The position numbers and the translations under genes were made by a program. Source: Nodosilinea sp. P-1105 (GTDB lineage Bacteria > Cyanobacteriota > Cyanobacteriia > Phormidesmidales > Phormidesmidaceae). Taken from it: a stretch of 42,711 nt of DNA. The stretch spans positions 1 to 42,711 of the forward strand of contig NZ_SMDQ01000051.1 of assembly GCF_012911975.1 (NCBI RefSeq), written 5' to 3'. The notes under the pieces are model-generated. The model did no database searches and had not been told where the DNA came from. It saw nothing but the letters and a program-made list of their open reading frames with translations. Positions 8,110 through 15,427 of this stretch are shown here, one piece after another (position 1 is the stretch's first letter; each line of letters opens with the position of its first letter).

Positions 8110-8748
8110 CTAAACCAGAGCTTGGCGGTGGGATTGCCAAAATGCTAAGTCTTCTGGGGTGTCGATGTCCGTGAGAGTGGGCAGATAGGCCATGGTTAAC
8201 CCCAGGGCTTGGGCGATGGCGACGGTGCGAGCCAGGACCTCAGCCGTACTCCAGGGAATGTTCTGAAAGAGTTGGGGATAGTACTGGCGCAGGCCAATCA
8301 GGTAGTAGCCGCCATCATTCGCTGGCCCCAGTACCAGGTCATGGCTGGCCAGGGCTTGAGCCGCCTGGGCCAGAATGGCCCGATCTAGCCAGGGGCAGTC
8401 AGTGCCGATCGCGATCGCCTGCTGATACCCCTGGTCAAACGCTGCTTGGAAGGCAGTTCCCATGCGATCGCCTAAATCGCCAGATGGTTGCTGGCGATAG
8501 GTCAAGTCATCCCCAAGCCAGCGCACCATCGGGGCAACCGCCTGACCGGCAAACCACACAGTGACGTCTACTGACTGGTCTTGGCCCCAAGCTTTGACTT
8601 GAGCCAGGGTCAACTCCGTTAGCTGTCGATACAGATCAATGGCCCCTTGGGGTCCCAGGGCTGGGATTAGGCGAGTCTTGGCCCGTCCTGGTTCTGGATA
8701 GCGGGCAAACACCAGGATGGCTGTGGTATCGGTGGAGGGGGCTGTCAT
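8110..8748 (-). CDS. TIGR04282-like glycosyltransferase (arsenosugar-associated)
   Basis: This CofC/GT-A-like nucleotidyl or glycosyl transferase is the usual genomic partner of the TIGR04283 gene just downstream. The 212-residue product shows ILVFARYPEPGRAKTRLIPALG at the N-terminus (nucleotide binding), GDLGDRMGTAFQAAF, the acidic IGTDCPWLD, and LGPANDGGYYLIGL. These are the hallmark motifs of transferase 1 of the rSAM/selenodomain set. The ATG at 8748 is preferred over a TTG at 8784. The TTG extension would cross a 13-bp tandem duplication (TATCGACCAAACG at 8762-8774 and 8775-8787). Role in arsenosugar or other glycolipid synthesis is inferred from family; no ArsM or radical SAM partner is in the window. 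Confidence 0.88.
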   Translation of the reverse strand: MTAPSTDTTAILVFARYPEPGRAKTRLIPALGPQGAIDLYRQLTELTLAQVKAWGQDQSVDVTVWFAGQAVAPMVRWLGDDLTYRQQPSGDLGDRMGTAFQAAFDQGYQQAIAIGTDCPWLDRAILAQAAQALASHDLVLGPANDGGYYLIGLRQYYPQLFQNIPWSTAEVLARTVAIAQALGLTMAYLPTLTDIDTPEDLAFWQSHRQALV

Positions 8749-8787
8749 CAGCTGCCGTTTATATCGACCAAACGTATCGACCAAACG

Positions 8788-9306
8788 TCAGGCATCTGCA
8801 TCGTCCTCATCGGATTGATCTAGGTCAGGGGGGGCAGATTCCACCTCAGGCTCAGCTACGGCGGCTGGTTCGACCTTCACGGCAGCTGGGGCTGGCTCAG
8901 GGGGAGCGCTATCGACCGTAGGCTGACTCGGGGCCGCCGCTGTGGGGAGTGGCTCGGGGTCTTTTAGGCCCAACTGCTTGCGGGCCTGGCTCAACAGGTA
9001 GGTCGCTCCCGATTGGACGGTATCGAGCACCGCTTGGCCTGTGCTTGCCGCCGATTGGGCCTCCGACTTTTCTGCCTTTTCCCCCAGGCCGTTGTACCAG
9101 ATGCGGGCATTACGCCCTAATCCCACAGAGGTACGATAAAACCATTCAGCACCCACAAAGGTCAGGCAAATGACCAACCACACCAGGATCCCAGTTTCCT
9201 TCAAAATTTCCCAGGTGCGGATGAACGTTTTTTTGTATAGCTCGCCAGTGTCAGACGCAAAAACGAGCTGGCCGACCTGATTTGCTTGTTCCTTAATCTT
9301 ATCCAT
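8788..9306 (-). CDS. Conserved single-helix membrane protein of unknown function
   Basis: I do not recognise a named family. The 172-residue product starts MDKIKEQANQVGQLVFASDT and has one hydrophobic helix (about 30-50, GILVWLVICLTFVGAEWF). A Ser/Ala-rich amphipathic segment follows (GLGEKAEKSEAQSA...), then a Pro/Ala/Glu-rich acidic tail ending DLDQSDEDDADA. The start at 9306 is chosen because GGAGG lies 9 nt upstream; the longer frame to 9411 overlaps the GT9-like gene and has no such site. It sits between the GT9-like gene and the transferase pair on the same strand, so the four genes may be one operon. The shape suggests a cyanobacterial thylakoid or plasma-membrane scaffold, which is a guess. 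Confidence 0.75.
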   Translation of the reverse strand: MDKIKEQANQVGQLVFASDTGELYKKTFIRTWEILKETGILVWLVICLTFVGAEWFYRTSVGLGRNARIWYNGLGEKAEKSEAQSAASTGQAVLDTVQSGATYLLSQARKQLGLKDPEPLPTAAAPSQPTVDSAPPEPAPAAVKVEPAAVAEPEVESAPPDLDQSDEDDADA

Positions 9307-9392
9307 AGGTATTAACCCTCCAATGCCGAGATGGTCGTGGTCTATGGTAGCCCCTGATGACGGGGGGCGTAGTCTGCTCATGGTGGGAAACC

Positions 9393-10352
9393 TTAGGCAG
9401 CTTCGCTCCAAATGGTCTGTAGCACCGTTGTCGGGTCAAGATCGGCCAACTGCCCGGTTTTAGAGGCAATGGTGACCAGCCGCTGATCATCCCCATTACC
9501 GGTCACTAAGGCTGCATCAACCTCCTCAGCCCCCAGTAACCCTAGGGCATAGACATCCAAGGCTTTAGCCAGGTAGAGCGGGTAGCTGTCTACAGAGATC
9601 AGCAGATTGGCCCCAGCAATTAAAGCCGCCAATTGGCCACTGGTTTCCGGTTCCATGGTCTTGACGCTGGGCAATTGTGCTTGAATAGCGGCGACGGGGT
9701 CAGCGGTGGCGGAGGTTTGAATCAGAACCACCGGCAGGTCAGGCTGACGCTGCTGAAAATCCTTCAGGACCGACACCCATGCCTGAATTGGGTAGCTGTC
9801 TCCAGCATGGGTCGGGCCAGGGTAAGCCAACACATAGCCGCCTTCTAGATTGGCGGCCTTACCCATGGCTTCTACGGCGGCAATGTCCCCCTGGGGGACA
9901 TTGATGGTCAAGGGAGGCGGCGGGCTGCCCACATTCAACTGGTGAAGTAATGTGCTGTACTGGGCACTTAAGGGCTGATCGGCTTTGAGGGGGACTGTCT
10001 TGGTGAGTAACCAATTGTTAGCTCCCCCGGCAAACCCCAGCCGAGTGGGAATACCGCTGAGCCATAGCAGTATCGCCACCGACCAAGACTGGGTCCCTGT
10101 CAGAACCACGTCAAAGTCGCGATCGCGCACAATACCCAGAAGGTTAGCCTTATCGGCTGGGCTATTGCTGACTCCAAAGGTGTAAGGAACCACCTCGGTA
10201 ACGGCCTTCGACAGGCTATAGATATCCTTGGCCTCTGGGGACACCACTACTGTGATTTCAGAGGTCTTAAACTCACTGCTTAGCTGATTGACTATGGGAA
10301 AGAACCGCAGTTGGTCATCAATCCCCCCCGGAACCAGAGCCAGTACCCGCAT
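9393..10352 (-). CDS. Glycosyltransferase family 9 (heptosyltransferase-like)
   Basis: GT9 enzymes transfer heptose or related sugars onto lipopolysaccharide core or similar glycans. The 319-residue product has a GT-B layout: an N-terminal Rossmann half (MRVLALVPGGIDDQLRFFPIV, VVVSPEAKDIY, FDVVLTGTQSWSVA, GIPTRLGFAGGANNWLLT) and a C-terminal half with YVLAYPGPTHAGDSYPIQAW and ISVDSYPLYLAKALDVYALGLLG. The last motif, the family's donor-binding region, normally reads G-DSGP-HLAAA; here S-x-D-S-Y-P-L-Y-L-A-K-A retains Asp-Ser. It diverges from ispD across 133 bp. Overlap with the long frame downstream disappears when that gene starts at 9306. Confidence 0.82.
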   Translation of the reverse strand: MRVLALVPGGIDDQLRFFPIVNQLSSEFKTSEITVVVSPEAKDIYSLSKAVTEVVPYTFGVSNSPADKANLLGIVRDRDFDVVLTGTQSWSVAILLWLSGIPTRLGFAGGANNWLLTKTVPLKADQPLSAQYSTLLHQLNVGSPPPPLTINVPQGDIAAVEAMGKAANLEGGYVLAYPGPTHAGDSYPIQAWVSVLKDFQQRQPDLPVVLIQTSATADPVAAIQAQLPSVKTMEPETSGQLAALIAGANLLISVDSYPLYLAKALDVYALGLLGAEEVDAALVTGNGDDQRLVTIASKTGQLADLDPTTVLQTIWSEAA

Positions 10353-10485
10353 ATTTAAAGTCCATGCCTATTCGCAAGTTATTGTAGTGGAACCCGAGGA
10401 AGATTTAGGGGCTATCTGGCTAACAAAATCGAATATTTTCAATAAAGCGCTGGAAAAAACTGCCAAAGAAATTGCCAAAGTATCT

Positions 10486-11181
10486 ATGATATCTGTTCAT
10501 CTTCTCATTCCTGCCGCTGGTCTGGGCCGGCGTATGGGGGCCGATCGCAATAAGGTACTGCTCAGCCTGATGGGGCAGCCCATCATCGCCTGGACCTTGC
10601 TAGCCGCCGAAGCCGCTGAAGCGATTCGCTGGGTGGGGCTGATTGGCCAGCCTGCCGATCAATCGGCCCTGATGGCGATCGCGGCGGATCTGGGCCTGAC
10701 TACCCCGGTGCAGTTTATTGTCGGCGGCGACACCCGTCAGGAATCGGTTTATAACGGTCTGCAAGGGCTACCCGCTGACGCCACCCGAGTGCTGATTCAC
10801 GACGGGGCCCGCTGTCTGGCCACCCCAGCCCTCTTTGACCGCTGTGCTGCGGCCCTGGACGACTGTCAGGGATTGATTGCCGCCATCCCGGTCAAAGACA
10901 CGATCAAAGTGGTGGACGACCAGGGCACCATTACCGCCACCCCTGCTCGCCAGGGGCTCTGGGCAGCCCAAACCCCCCAGGGATTTGATGTGGCCCTGCT
11001 TAAACAATGTCATGAAAAGGGAGTACAAATGGGTTGGAGTGTCACCGATGACGCCGCCCTGTTCGAGCAGTGCCACCTCCCTGTCCAGGTGGTGCCTGGG
11101 GAGGAAACCAACCTCAAAGTTACTACTCCAGTTGATTTAACGATCGCTGAGTTTATCCTCAAACAGCGGTTAGCGACTTAG
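10486..11181 (+). CDS. ispD: 2-C-methyl-D-erythritol 4-phosphate cytidylyltransferase
   Basis: IspD makes CDP-methylerythritol from MEP and CTP, the third step of the plastid-type isoprenoid pathway that supplies carotenoids, phytol and quinone tails. The start is set at MISVHLLIPAAG (10486) since the first family motif, PAAGLGRRMGADRNKVLL, must lie near the N-terminus; the extra 66 codons of the longer frame overlap the divergent GT9-like gene. The 231-residue product carries GGDTRQESVYNGL, IHDGAR (substrate-binding Asp and Arg), AAQTPQGF and the TDDA segment. It is monocistronic here. Confidence 0.96.
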   Translation: MISVHLLIPAAGLGRRMGADRNKVLLSLMGQPIIAWTLLAAEAAEAIRWVGLIGQPADQSALMAIAADLGLTTPVQFIVGGDTRQESVYNGLQGLPADATRVLIHDGARCLATPALFDRCAAALDDCQGLIAAIPVKDTIKVVDDQGTITATPARQGLWAAQTPQGFDVALLKQCHEKGVQMGWSVTDDAALFEQCHLPVQVVPGEETNLKVTTPVDLTIAEFILKQRLAT

Positions 11182-11330
11182 GTGACTTCTGGAAAACTTT
11201 CTTCCCAGTGGTGAGCCATGTCCACCCTACGGTAGCTACGATCGCTGACTTAACGTGGGGATGATATCTTTGCTCGGATATCCCCTTAGCCGGGGGGAGA
11301 TAAGTCGGTGGACAAAAATAAAGGGCGCAA

Positions 11331-11412
11331 CGTCGCTGGTTGAGCGGAGTCGAAACCAGCGACGAGGCCTGAGCGGAGTCGAAACCAGCGACGAGGCCTG
11401 AGCGGAGTCGAA
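11331..11412. repeat. 29-bp tandem repeat with 11-bp stem
   Basis: A 29-bp unit beginning GAGCGGAGTCGAAACCAGCG occurs at 11342-11370 and 11371-11399, followed by a 13-bp partial copy at 11400-11412. The bases before it, CGTCGCTGGTT (11331-11341), pair perfectly with AACCAGCGACG (11354-11364) around a 12-nt loop. The GAGCGGAGTCGAA core is a common dispersed repeat motif in bacterial intergenic DNA. It lies in the gap between ispD and the psb30 terminator. Confidence 0.85.
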
Positions 11413-11495
11413 GGCCGGATCAAGGATCAGTCAGTATCAGTAATTGTGTCCATATACTTAACTGGCGGGAACCTCTAAAGCCGTTAACCGTAGCC

Positions 11496-11525
11496 AAAAA
11501 AAAAGGATGCTAGTCACTAGCATCC
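11496..11525 (-). terminator. Rho-independent terminator of psb30
   Basis: In the minus-strand sense GGATGCTAG (11525-11517) pairs with CTAGCATCC (11513-11505) around a 3-nt loop, followed by nine T (11504-11496). This is a textbook intrinsic terminator 46 bp after the psb30 stop codon. Confidence 0.88.
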
Positions 11526-11570
11526 CAATGAGAAGACAACCTACCGTTTTACCAGTCCTTGACAGATCGG

Positions 11571-11702
11571 CTACAGATCGCCGCCCCGCAGGAACAGCAA
11601 AAAGACGATGGCCGGTCCAGCAATCACGATCATGGCCAGCATCAGCAACTGAGCGATAAGCTCAAAGTTGATACTGCTGAAAACACTACTGATAAAGCTC
11701 AT
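11571..11702 (-). CDS. psb30: Photosystem II small subunit Psb30 (Ycf12)
   Basis: Psb30 is a one-helix photosystem II subunit near cytochrome b559 that stabilises the complex. The 43-residue frame (MSFISSVFSS, then INFELIAQLLMLAMIVIAGP and AIVFLLFLRGGDL) aligns closely with my memory of the thermophilic cyanobacterial Psb30: INFE-IAQL at the start of the helix, IAGP in the middle, and the basic L-R-x-G-(N/D)-L end. GGGAGG lies 4 nt before the ATG, and a strong terminator follows the stop, so it is a monocistronic transcription unit. It is too short for ordinary ORF cut-offs. Confidence 0.92.
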   Translation of the reverse strand: MSFISSVFSSINFELIAQLLMLAMIVIAGPAIVFLLFLRGGDL

Positions 11703-11854
11703 GGAACCTCCCAACACAGGCCTGTAAACTAGAACCATTAGATTCGTTCGAGGCTTATTCTACCTGGTTACGACCGGCATTTTTTAGATAACTTAACAAA
11801 ATTCTAAGGCAGCTCAAGTCTGTAGCCTGCCTGATTCATGTCTGAGGAGATTGA

Positions 11855-12211
11855 ATGGCCACCTGGCAATGTGTAACGTCCTGCGGGGCTTGCTGCTATT
11901 TAGCCCCTAACGAACGCCCTGATTTAGATCAGTACCTTTCCCCCGACCAACTGGCGCTGTACCTCAGTCTGGTGGGTGCTAACGGCTGGTGTATTCATTA
12001 CGATCCCCACGATCGCCGCTGCACTATCTATGATCAACGCCCGGACTTTTGCCGGGTTACAGCCACCACCTTTGAGGTCATGTTTAACATCGATCCATCT
12101 GAGCTGAATGAGTTCGCTATCGACTGTTGCCAGGAGCACATTGATGACATCTATGGCGAAGACAGCCCCGAGATGCAGCGGTTTAATCAGGCGGTAGGGT
12201 GGACGACGTAG
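11855..12211 (+). CDS. YkgJ family cysteine cluster protein
   Basis: The family binds zinc or iron through a conserved Cys set; the biological role is not established. The 118-residue product has the full pattern: C6-x3-C10-x2-C13-C14 at the N-terminus (WQCVTSCGACCYLAP), then GWCIHYDPHDRRCTIYDQRPDFCRV, the C-x(n)-C-xIY-xxRPxxCR signature, and a late CC pair (AIDCCQEH). GAGGAG sits 5-6 nt before the ATG. It is a short protein, normal for the cyanobacterial form. An imperfect inverted repeat (CAGAC/GTCTG, about 12210-12234) follows the stop. Confidence 0.9.
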   Translation: MATWQCVTSCGACCYLAPNERPDLDQYLSPDQLALYLSLVGANGWCIHYDPHDRRCTIYDQRPDFCRVTATTFEVMFNIDPSELNEFAIDCCQEHIDDIYGEDSPEMQRFNQAVGWTT

Positions 12212-12428
12212 GGACAGACGGGTGTGTCTGCCCTGGCGAGAAACCGTGGCCCAGTGGATGGGGATAACAAGGAGCCGCTTCCCGCAGGGTGGGGGAATGA
12301 GAAGGCTGAATTTTGAATTAAATCCATAACCGGGGTTGGAGGTTGCGATCGCGGCTGACTTTGCAGATAATGAAAAAAAAATGAAAAGTGGCGATCGCCA
12401 TGCCCTCTAGCCATGTCCTCTAAGCGTC

Positions 12429-12806
12429 TTGCCTGTGTCTTTGACTAGCTCTCGCCCATTGCCTGCATCCCCATCGTCAACCCCTGATTCTCCGACTGCC
12501 TCGCCACCAAAGGCTAGGGCTAGCTTCCAGCGGGTATTCGCCTCGACGTTCATCACGATTTTTTTAGCTGAGTTGGGGGACAAAACCCAGGTCACCACAT
12601 TGTTGATGAGTGCCCAATCCGAAGCCCCCTGGATTGTGTTCTTGGGGGCTGGGAGCGCCCTGATCGCCACCAGCTTGATTGGCGTCTTGCTGGGGCAGTG
12701 GCTGGCTCGGCGGCTATCGCCTCAAACCCTAGACACAGCTGCTGGGGCAATCCTCCTCGGTATTACCATTTGGCTACTGTGGGATATCGCCCACCTGCCC
12801 GCTTAG
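12429..12806 (+). CDS. Half-size UPF0016/GDT1 family cation exporter, first subunit
   Basis: UPF0016 proteins export Mn2+ (or Ca2+) from the cytosol, and in cyanobacteria protect against Mn overload. Full-length members carry two E-x-G-D-(K/R)-(T/S) motifs; this 125-residue product has one, E48-LGDKTQ54, then two further helices (about 67-90 and 103-122). The partner with the second motif is 129 bp downstream, so the pair probably assembles as a heterodimer. Split versions are described in other cyanobacteria (Hmx1/Hmx2, from memory). There is no ATG in frame: an upstream stop at 12408 leaves TTG 12429, GTG 12435 or TTG 12441, all without a clear Shine-Dalgarno. The first 32 residues are Ser/Pro-rich and not conserved-looking. 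Confidence 0.85.
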   Translation: MPVSLTSSRPLPASPSSTPDSPTASPPKARASFQRVFASTFITIFLAELGDKTQVTTLLMSAQSEAPWIVFLGAGSALIATSLIGVLLGQWLARRLSPQTLDTAAGAILLGITIWLLWDIAHLPA

Positions 12807-12892
12807 TACCTTCCCCTGAGCACCGCATACCTGACACCTGACACCTGACACCCTCAGCAACGGTGATTCCACTTCTGGCCAGGCCCTACTAA
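12800..12892. repeat. Interspersed repeat element, copy A
   Basis: The segment from 12827 to 12891 matches 35316-35379 over about 64 bp, including the identical core CCTGACACCCTCAGCAACGG, after two to three CTGACAC units. Imperfect inverted ends TTAGTA (12803-12808) and TACTAA (12887-12892) bound it. The left end overlaps the TAG stop codon of the first UPF0016 gene. Copy B at 35278-35381 has longer, perfect ends. Confidence 0.75.
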
Positions 12893-12935
12893 ATATCTAT
12901 CTACCCCTCTGACCCCTAACTTCCCCCTTACCCCC

Positions 12936-13220
12936 ATGGACTGGAACCTCCTTGCCCTTAGCTTTGCCGCCGTCTTCGTCTCAGAACTGGGCGATAAAAG
13001 TCAGCTAGCCGCGATCGCCCTGGGAGGCAGCTCAAAATCCCCCAAAGCTGTTTTCTTGGGCACGGCGGGGGCGCTGCTATTGGCCAGTTTCCTAGGAGTA
13101 TTGATCGGGGAAGGAACCGCCCAGATCTTGCCCGAGCGGTTGGTCAAAGCCGTGGCAGCGGTGGGGTTTGCCCTCTTGGCCGTTAGATTACTTTGGCCAG
13201 GAGAATCGTCAGGGGATTAG
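12936..13220 (+). CDS. Half-size UPF0016/GDT1 family cation exporter, second subunit
   Basis: The 94-residue product is the second half of a UPF0016 fold: motif E17-LGDKSQ23 in the first helix, a Lys-rich loop (GGSSKSPKAV), then two helices (about 40-57 and 70-86). Together with the preceding gene it supplies the two acidic motifs that form the ion path in one-piece homologs. It begins at ATG 12936 in a T/C-rich leader without a purine-rich Shine-Dalgarno, so expression is probably by readthrough from the upstream gene. The gene converges on the following membrane protein gene. Confidence 0.87.
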   Translation: MDWNLLALSFAAVFVSELGDKSQLAAIALGGSSKSPKAVFLGTAGALLLASFLGVLIGEGTAQILPERLVKAVAAVGFALLAVRLLWPGESSGD

Positions 13221-13286
13221 CCTTCTAAGGGCTACCCAGCCATAAGTAAGTCCAACCAGAATAGGCCCCCTAGACCACCCGCCTGA

Positions 13287-13817
13287 TTACCTCGCTGGGC
13301 TGTCTACCCTCAAGTCCTTGAAGGTTAGCTTTAGCAAGGCGGCGCAGCCTAACAGCTTCAGCGCTTCTAGGCCAAAATATAGCCCGTGCAGCTGGTCCAT
13401 CGCTGCTGGAACGTGGGTAGGTTCAAACAAATTCAAGGAAATACCCAACCCCCCCATGGCCGGAGATAACCCATAGGTGAGCACCAGAGTAATGGCCAGT
13501 AGGACCACGGCAATTTCCACGGCCCAGCGACTGCGCATGCCGCTGACCATCACGGCCTGCTCTTGACGAGCTTGGCGGGTGACCAGCAGGCCTGTCAAAA
13601 TTAGCGCTGCACACACTAGTTCAAGGCGGTTAAACACCCAAAACAAACCATATCCAGCGGTACCGAAGTCAGGCTGGGTCATCATGCCGCTGACGAACAT
13701 GCCGGGCATTACCACAAAGTCAATCAGCAGACTGCTGCTAAACCAGAAGGTCAACGCCAATAAGACGACCCCAACCCAGTTAATGGGCTTAGCAGTAGGG
13801 GTAAGCAAGGTATTCAT
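13287..13817 (-). CDS. Four-helix integral membrane protein, DUF4149-like
   Basis: The 176-residue product has four hydrophobic helices (about 15-38, 50-78, 97-121 and 147-168) with short loops. Features are WFSSSLLIDFVVMPGMFVSGM, WVFNRLELVCAALILTGLL and, late, MDQLHGLYFGLEALKLLGC. The P-G-M-F and H-x-x-Y-x-x-E-x-x-K patterns resemble DUF4149 proteins of cyanobacteria, but I am not certain of the assignment. Start ATG 13817 is preferred because the extra 25 residues of the longer frame are hydrophilic and unlike a membrane protein start. No function is known to me. Confidence 0.75.
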   Translation of the reverse strand: MNTLLTPTAKPINWVGVVLLALTFWFSSSLLIDFVVMPGMFVSGMMTQPDFGTAGYGLFWVFNRLELVCAALILTGLLVTRQARQEQAVMVSGMRSRWAVEIAVVLLAITLVLTYGLSPAMGGLGISLNLFEPTHVPAAMDQLHGLYFGLEALKLLGCAALLKLTFKDLRVDSPAR

Positions 13818-14135
13818 AGTTATTAGGCCCTGAAACAAGAAAGAAACGTTAGGACGGCCTGATCGAATGGCCAGGACAGAGTCTAAGCTCAAAGAGCGGT
13901 GGGAGGGCTATCCTCACCACTGGAACTCCCATACAACCTAGAGAGGTATCGATAATTTCAGCCTAACCAACTTTGCTGCGGGCGGACGTGAACTATTCTT
14001 TCAGGCCCAGGAAATTAATCCAAATGTTACAGTGAGATACAATCATCCCTGAGCCTTACCCAATAAAGGATTTACCCCAGGTAATGGTTTGCTCAGGCCC
14101 ATATTGGTTGATAAAAGTTTAAGGTTTTTAACAGT

Positions 14136-14744
14136 ATGATTAAGCACATTCTTCTAGATATGGGCGGGGTGCTGATTGACCTGCAGTGGCAAGATCGGGT
14201 AGGAAAGTTGTTGGGGCGTTCCCTGCCGATCGATGAGCTCCATCATCTCTGGGTCAGTGCCCCCAGTACCGTTGATTTTGAGTCAGGGCGTACTGATTTT
14301 GACCAATTCACGGCAGCGTTTATTCAAGATTTTGACTTGGCATTGCCTCCGGATATTGTTCAGCACGAATTCCTAGAGATTGTGCAAGCGCCTCTACCGG
14401 GTTGTGAAGCCATGCTCAGTGCCCTCAAACCCCAGTACCATCTGTCGTTGTTATCCAATACTAATCCAGCCCATTTCGGCAAATTGCGCGATCGCTATGA
14501 CTTTTTTGAGACACTAGATCGGCTGTTTTTATCTTACGAAATTGGTGTCATGAAGCCCAGTTCTGCCATTTTTGACCATGTATTAAAGGAACTGAGTGCA
14601 GCCCCAGATAAGGTGGCCTTTTTCGACGATGGTGCTCGTAATGTGGAATCTGCTAAAGCGCTAGGTATTCAGGCTTATCGAGTCGATTCTCCAGCGGAGA
14701 TTATGGCCATTGTCGAGACATTCTCTGGGGCATCAACGACCTAA
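14136..14744 (+). CDS. HAD-IA family phosphatase (YihX-like)
   Basis: HAD hydrolases dephosphorylate small metabolites through an Asp-phosphate. Motif I is LLDMGGVLID: the nucleophile Asp8 is present, but the usual second Asp (DxD) is Gly10. This is normal in the YihX/alpha-glucose-1-phosphatase and epoxide-hydrolase-like branch (DLGNV, DFGGV). Motif II is LLSNTN (Ser), motif III Lys is in YEIGVMKPSSAIF, and motif IV is FFDDGARNVESA. An alpha-helical cap occupies about 15-80. Length (202) fits. The substrate is unknown; a sugar phosphate is likely by family. Confidence 0.9.
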   Translation: MIKHILLDMGGVLIDLQWQDRVGKLLGRSLPIDELHHLWVSAPSTVDFESGRTDFDQFTAAFIQDFDLALPPDIVQHEFLEIVQAPLPGCEAMLSALKPQYHLSLLSNTNPAHFGKLRDRYDFFETLDRLFLSYEIGVMKPSSAIFDHVLKELSAAPDKVAFFDDGARNVESAKALGIQAYRVDSPAEIMAIVETFSGASTT

Positions 14745-14867
14745 TTTCACCCAGGGCATGACCCGGTAGCGGTGTTCAAATTCTGAGCAATTCAGGCAAT
14801 CGCTGTTTTCCAAGGGTGGAATTTGATTAGGACGAATTCGCGACTTGGAAAAGGCAGTGTCAACCAT
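14733..14867 (-). CDS. Possible small cyanobacterial protein (44-50 residues)
   Basis: An open frame from ATG 14867 (or ATG 14885, giving 50 residues) to TGA 14733 encodes MVDTAFSKSRIRPNQIPPLE followed by NSDCLNCSEFEHRYRVMPWV and KLGR. The composition, C-x2-C pair and EFEHRYRVMPWVKL stretch look like a real folded peptide, and codon use is like neighbouring genes. It overlaps the convergent HAD gene by 12 bp and lies after sodX on the same strand. There is no good Shine-Dalgarno. I do not recognise the family. Confidence 0.4.
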   Translation of the reverse strand: MVDTAFSKSRIRPNQIPPLENSDCLNCSEFEHRYRVMPWVKLGR

Positions 14868-14927
14868 GGCCAAGCAAAGTCCCATTTATGGTTGTATTTT
14901 ACCGCTTAGATCTGCGATCGCTATAGA

Positions 14928-15326
14928 TTAAGGAAACCGGCAAACCACTTGCCCTAGCAGGCAATGGCCTGGTACTAGGCCAAAATCCCGGCTGTCGGTA
15001 CTGGCAGCGGTATTGATTCCCCCCAGAAAATAGTCTCCCCCCTCCCCATAGACCACCCACTTAATCAGCCGCAGATGTGGGCAGGTGGGGTGTATAGCCA
15101 CCACCAGATCCCCTAGCTGGGGATCGCTACGGCGGTAAGCTCGGGGGTTCAACAGCACCTCTTCTCCAGGTTTCAGCAGAGGTACCATGGAACGGCCCGT
15201 CACCCGGAACCGTTGCCGCCGCCTTAGCAGCCAGAGGGCAATGTCCCTCAGCCGACTCGATCGTAAGGCTGAGGGAGGACCAGGATCAGGGTGATTAGTC
15301 TGGGAGGTGCCTGGAACCATAGCCAT
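14928..15326 (-). CDS. sodX: Nickel superoxide dismutase maturation protease
   Basis: SodX is an S26 signal-peptidase-like protease that removes the short N-terminal extension of Ni-SOD so that His1 can bind nickel. The 132-residue product shows the S26 catalytic Ser in VTGRSMVPLLKPGE, the general-base Lys in LRLIKWVV, and the S-x-DSRDFG-VP box. There is no obvious membrane anchor, only a short amphipathic segment (RDIALWLLRRRQRF). It lies 101 bp downstream of sodN on the same strand, the standard pairing that fixes its substrate. Two in-frame ATGs (15326, 15320) start the frame. Confidence 0.95.
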   Translation of the reverse strand: MAMVPGTSQTNHPDPGPPSALRSSRLRDIALWLLRRRQRFRVTGRSMVPLLKPGEEVLLNPRAYRRSDPQLGDLVVAIHPTCPHLRLIKWVVYGEGGDYFLGGINTAASTDSRDFGLVPGHCLLGQVVCRFP

Positions 15327-15427
15327 GGAGCCTAGACAACATCAAGGCCCAACTTCTGCAGTTGCTAATCCATGGGGCCTAGAACTACGCAGAAGTCAGG
15401 TCTCTTACAGAATTGAGCTCAAGCGCT

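Noticed and set aside
12212-12428. Possible yybP-ykoY manganese riboswitch upstream of the UPF0016 genes
   Set aside because: Expected from the family's usual regulation, but the conserved core strings were not found in this leader.
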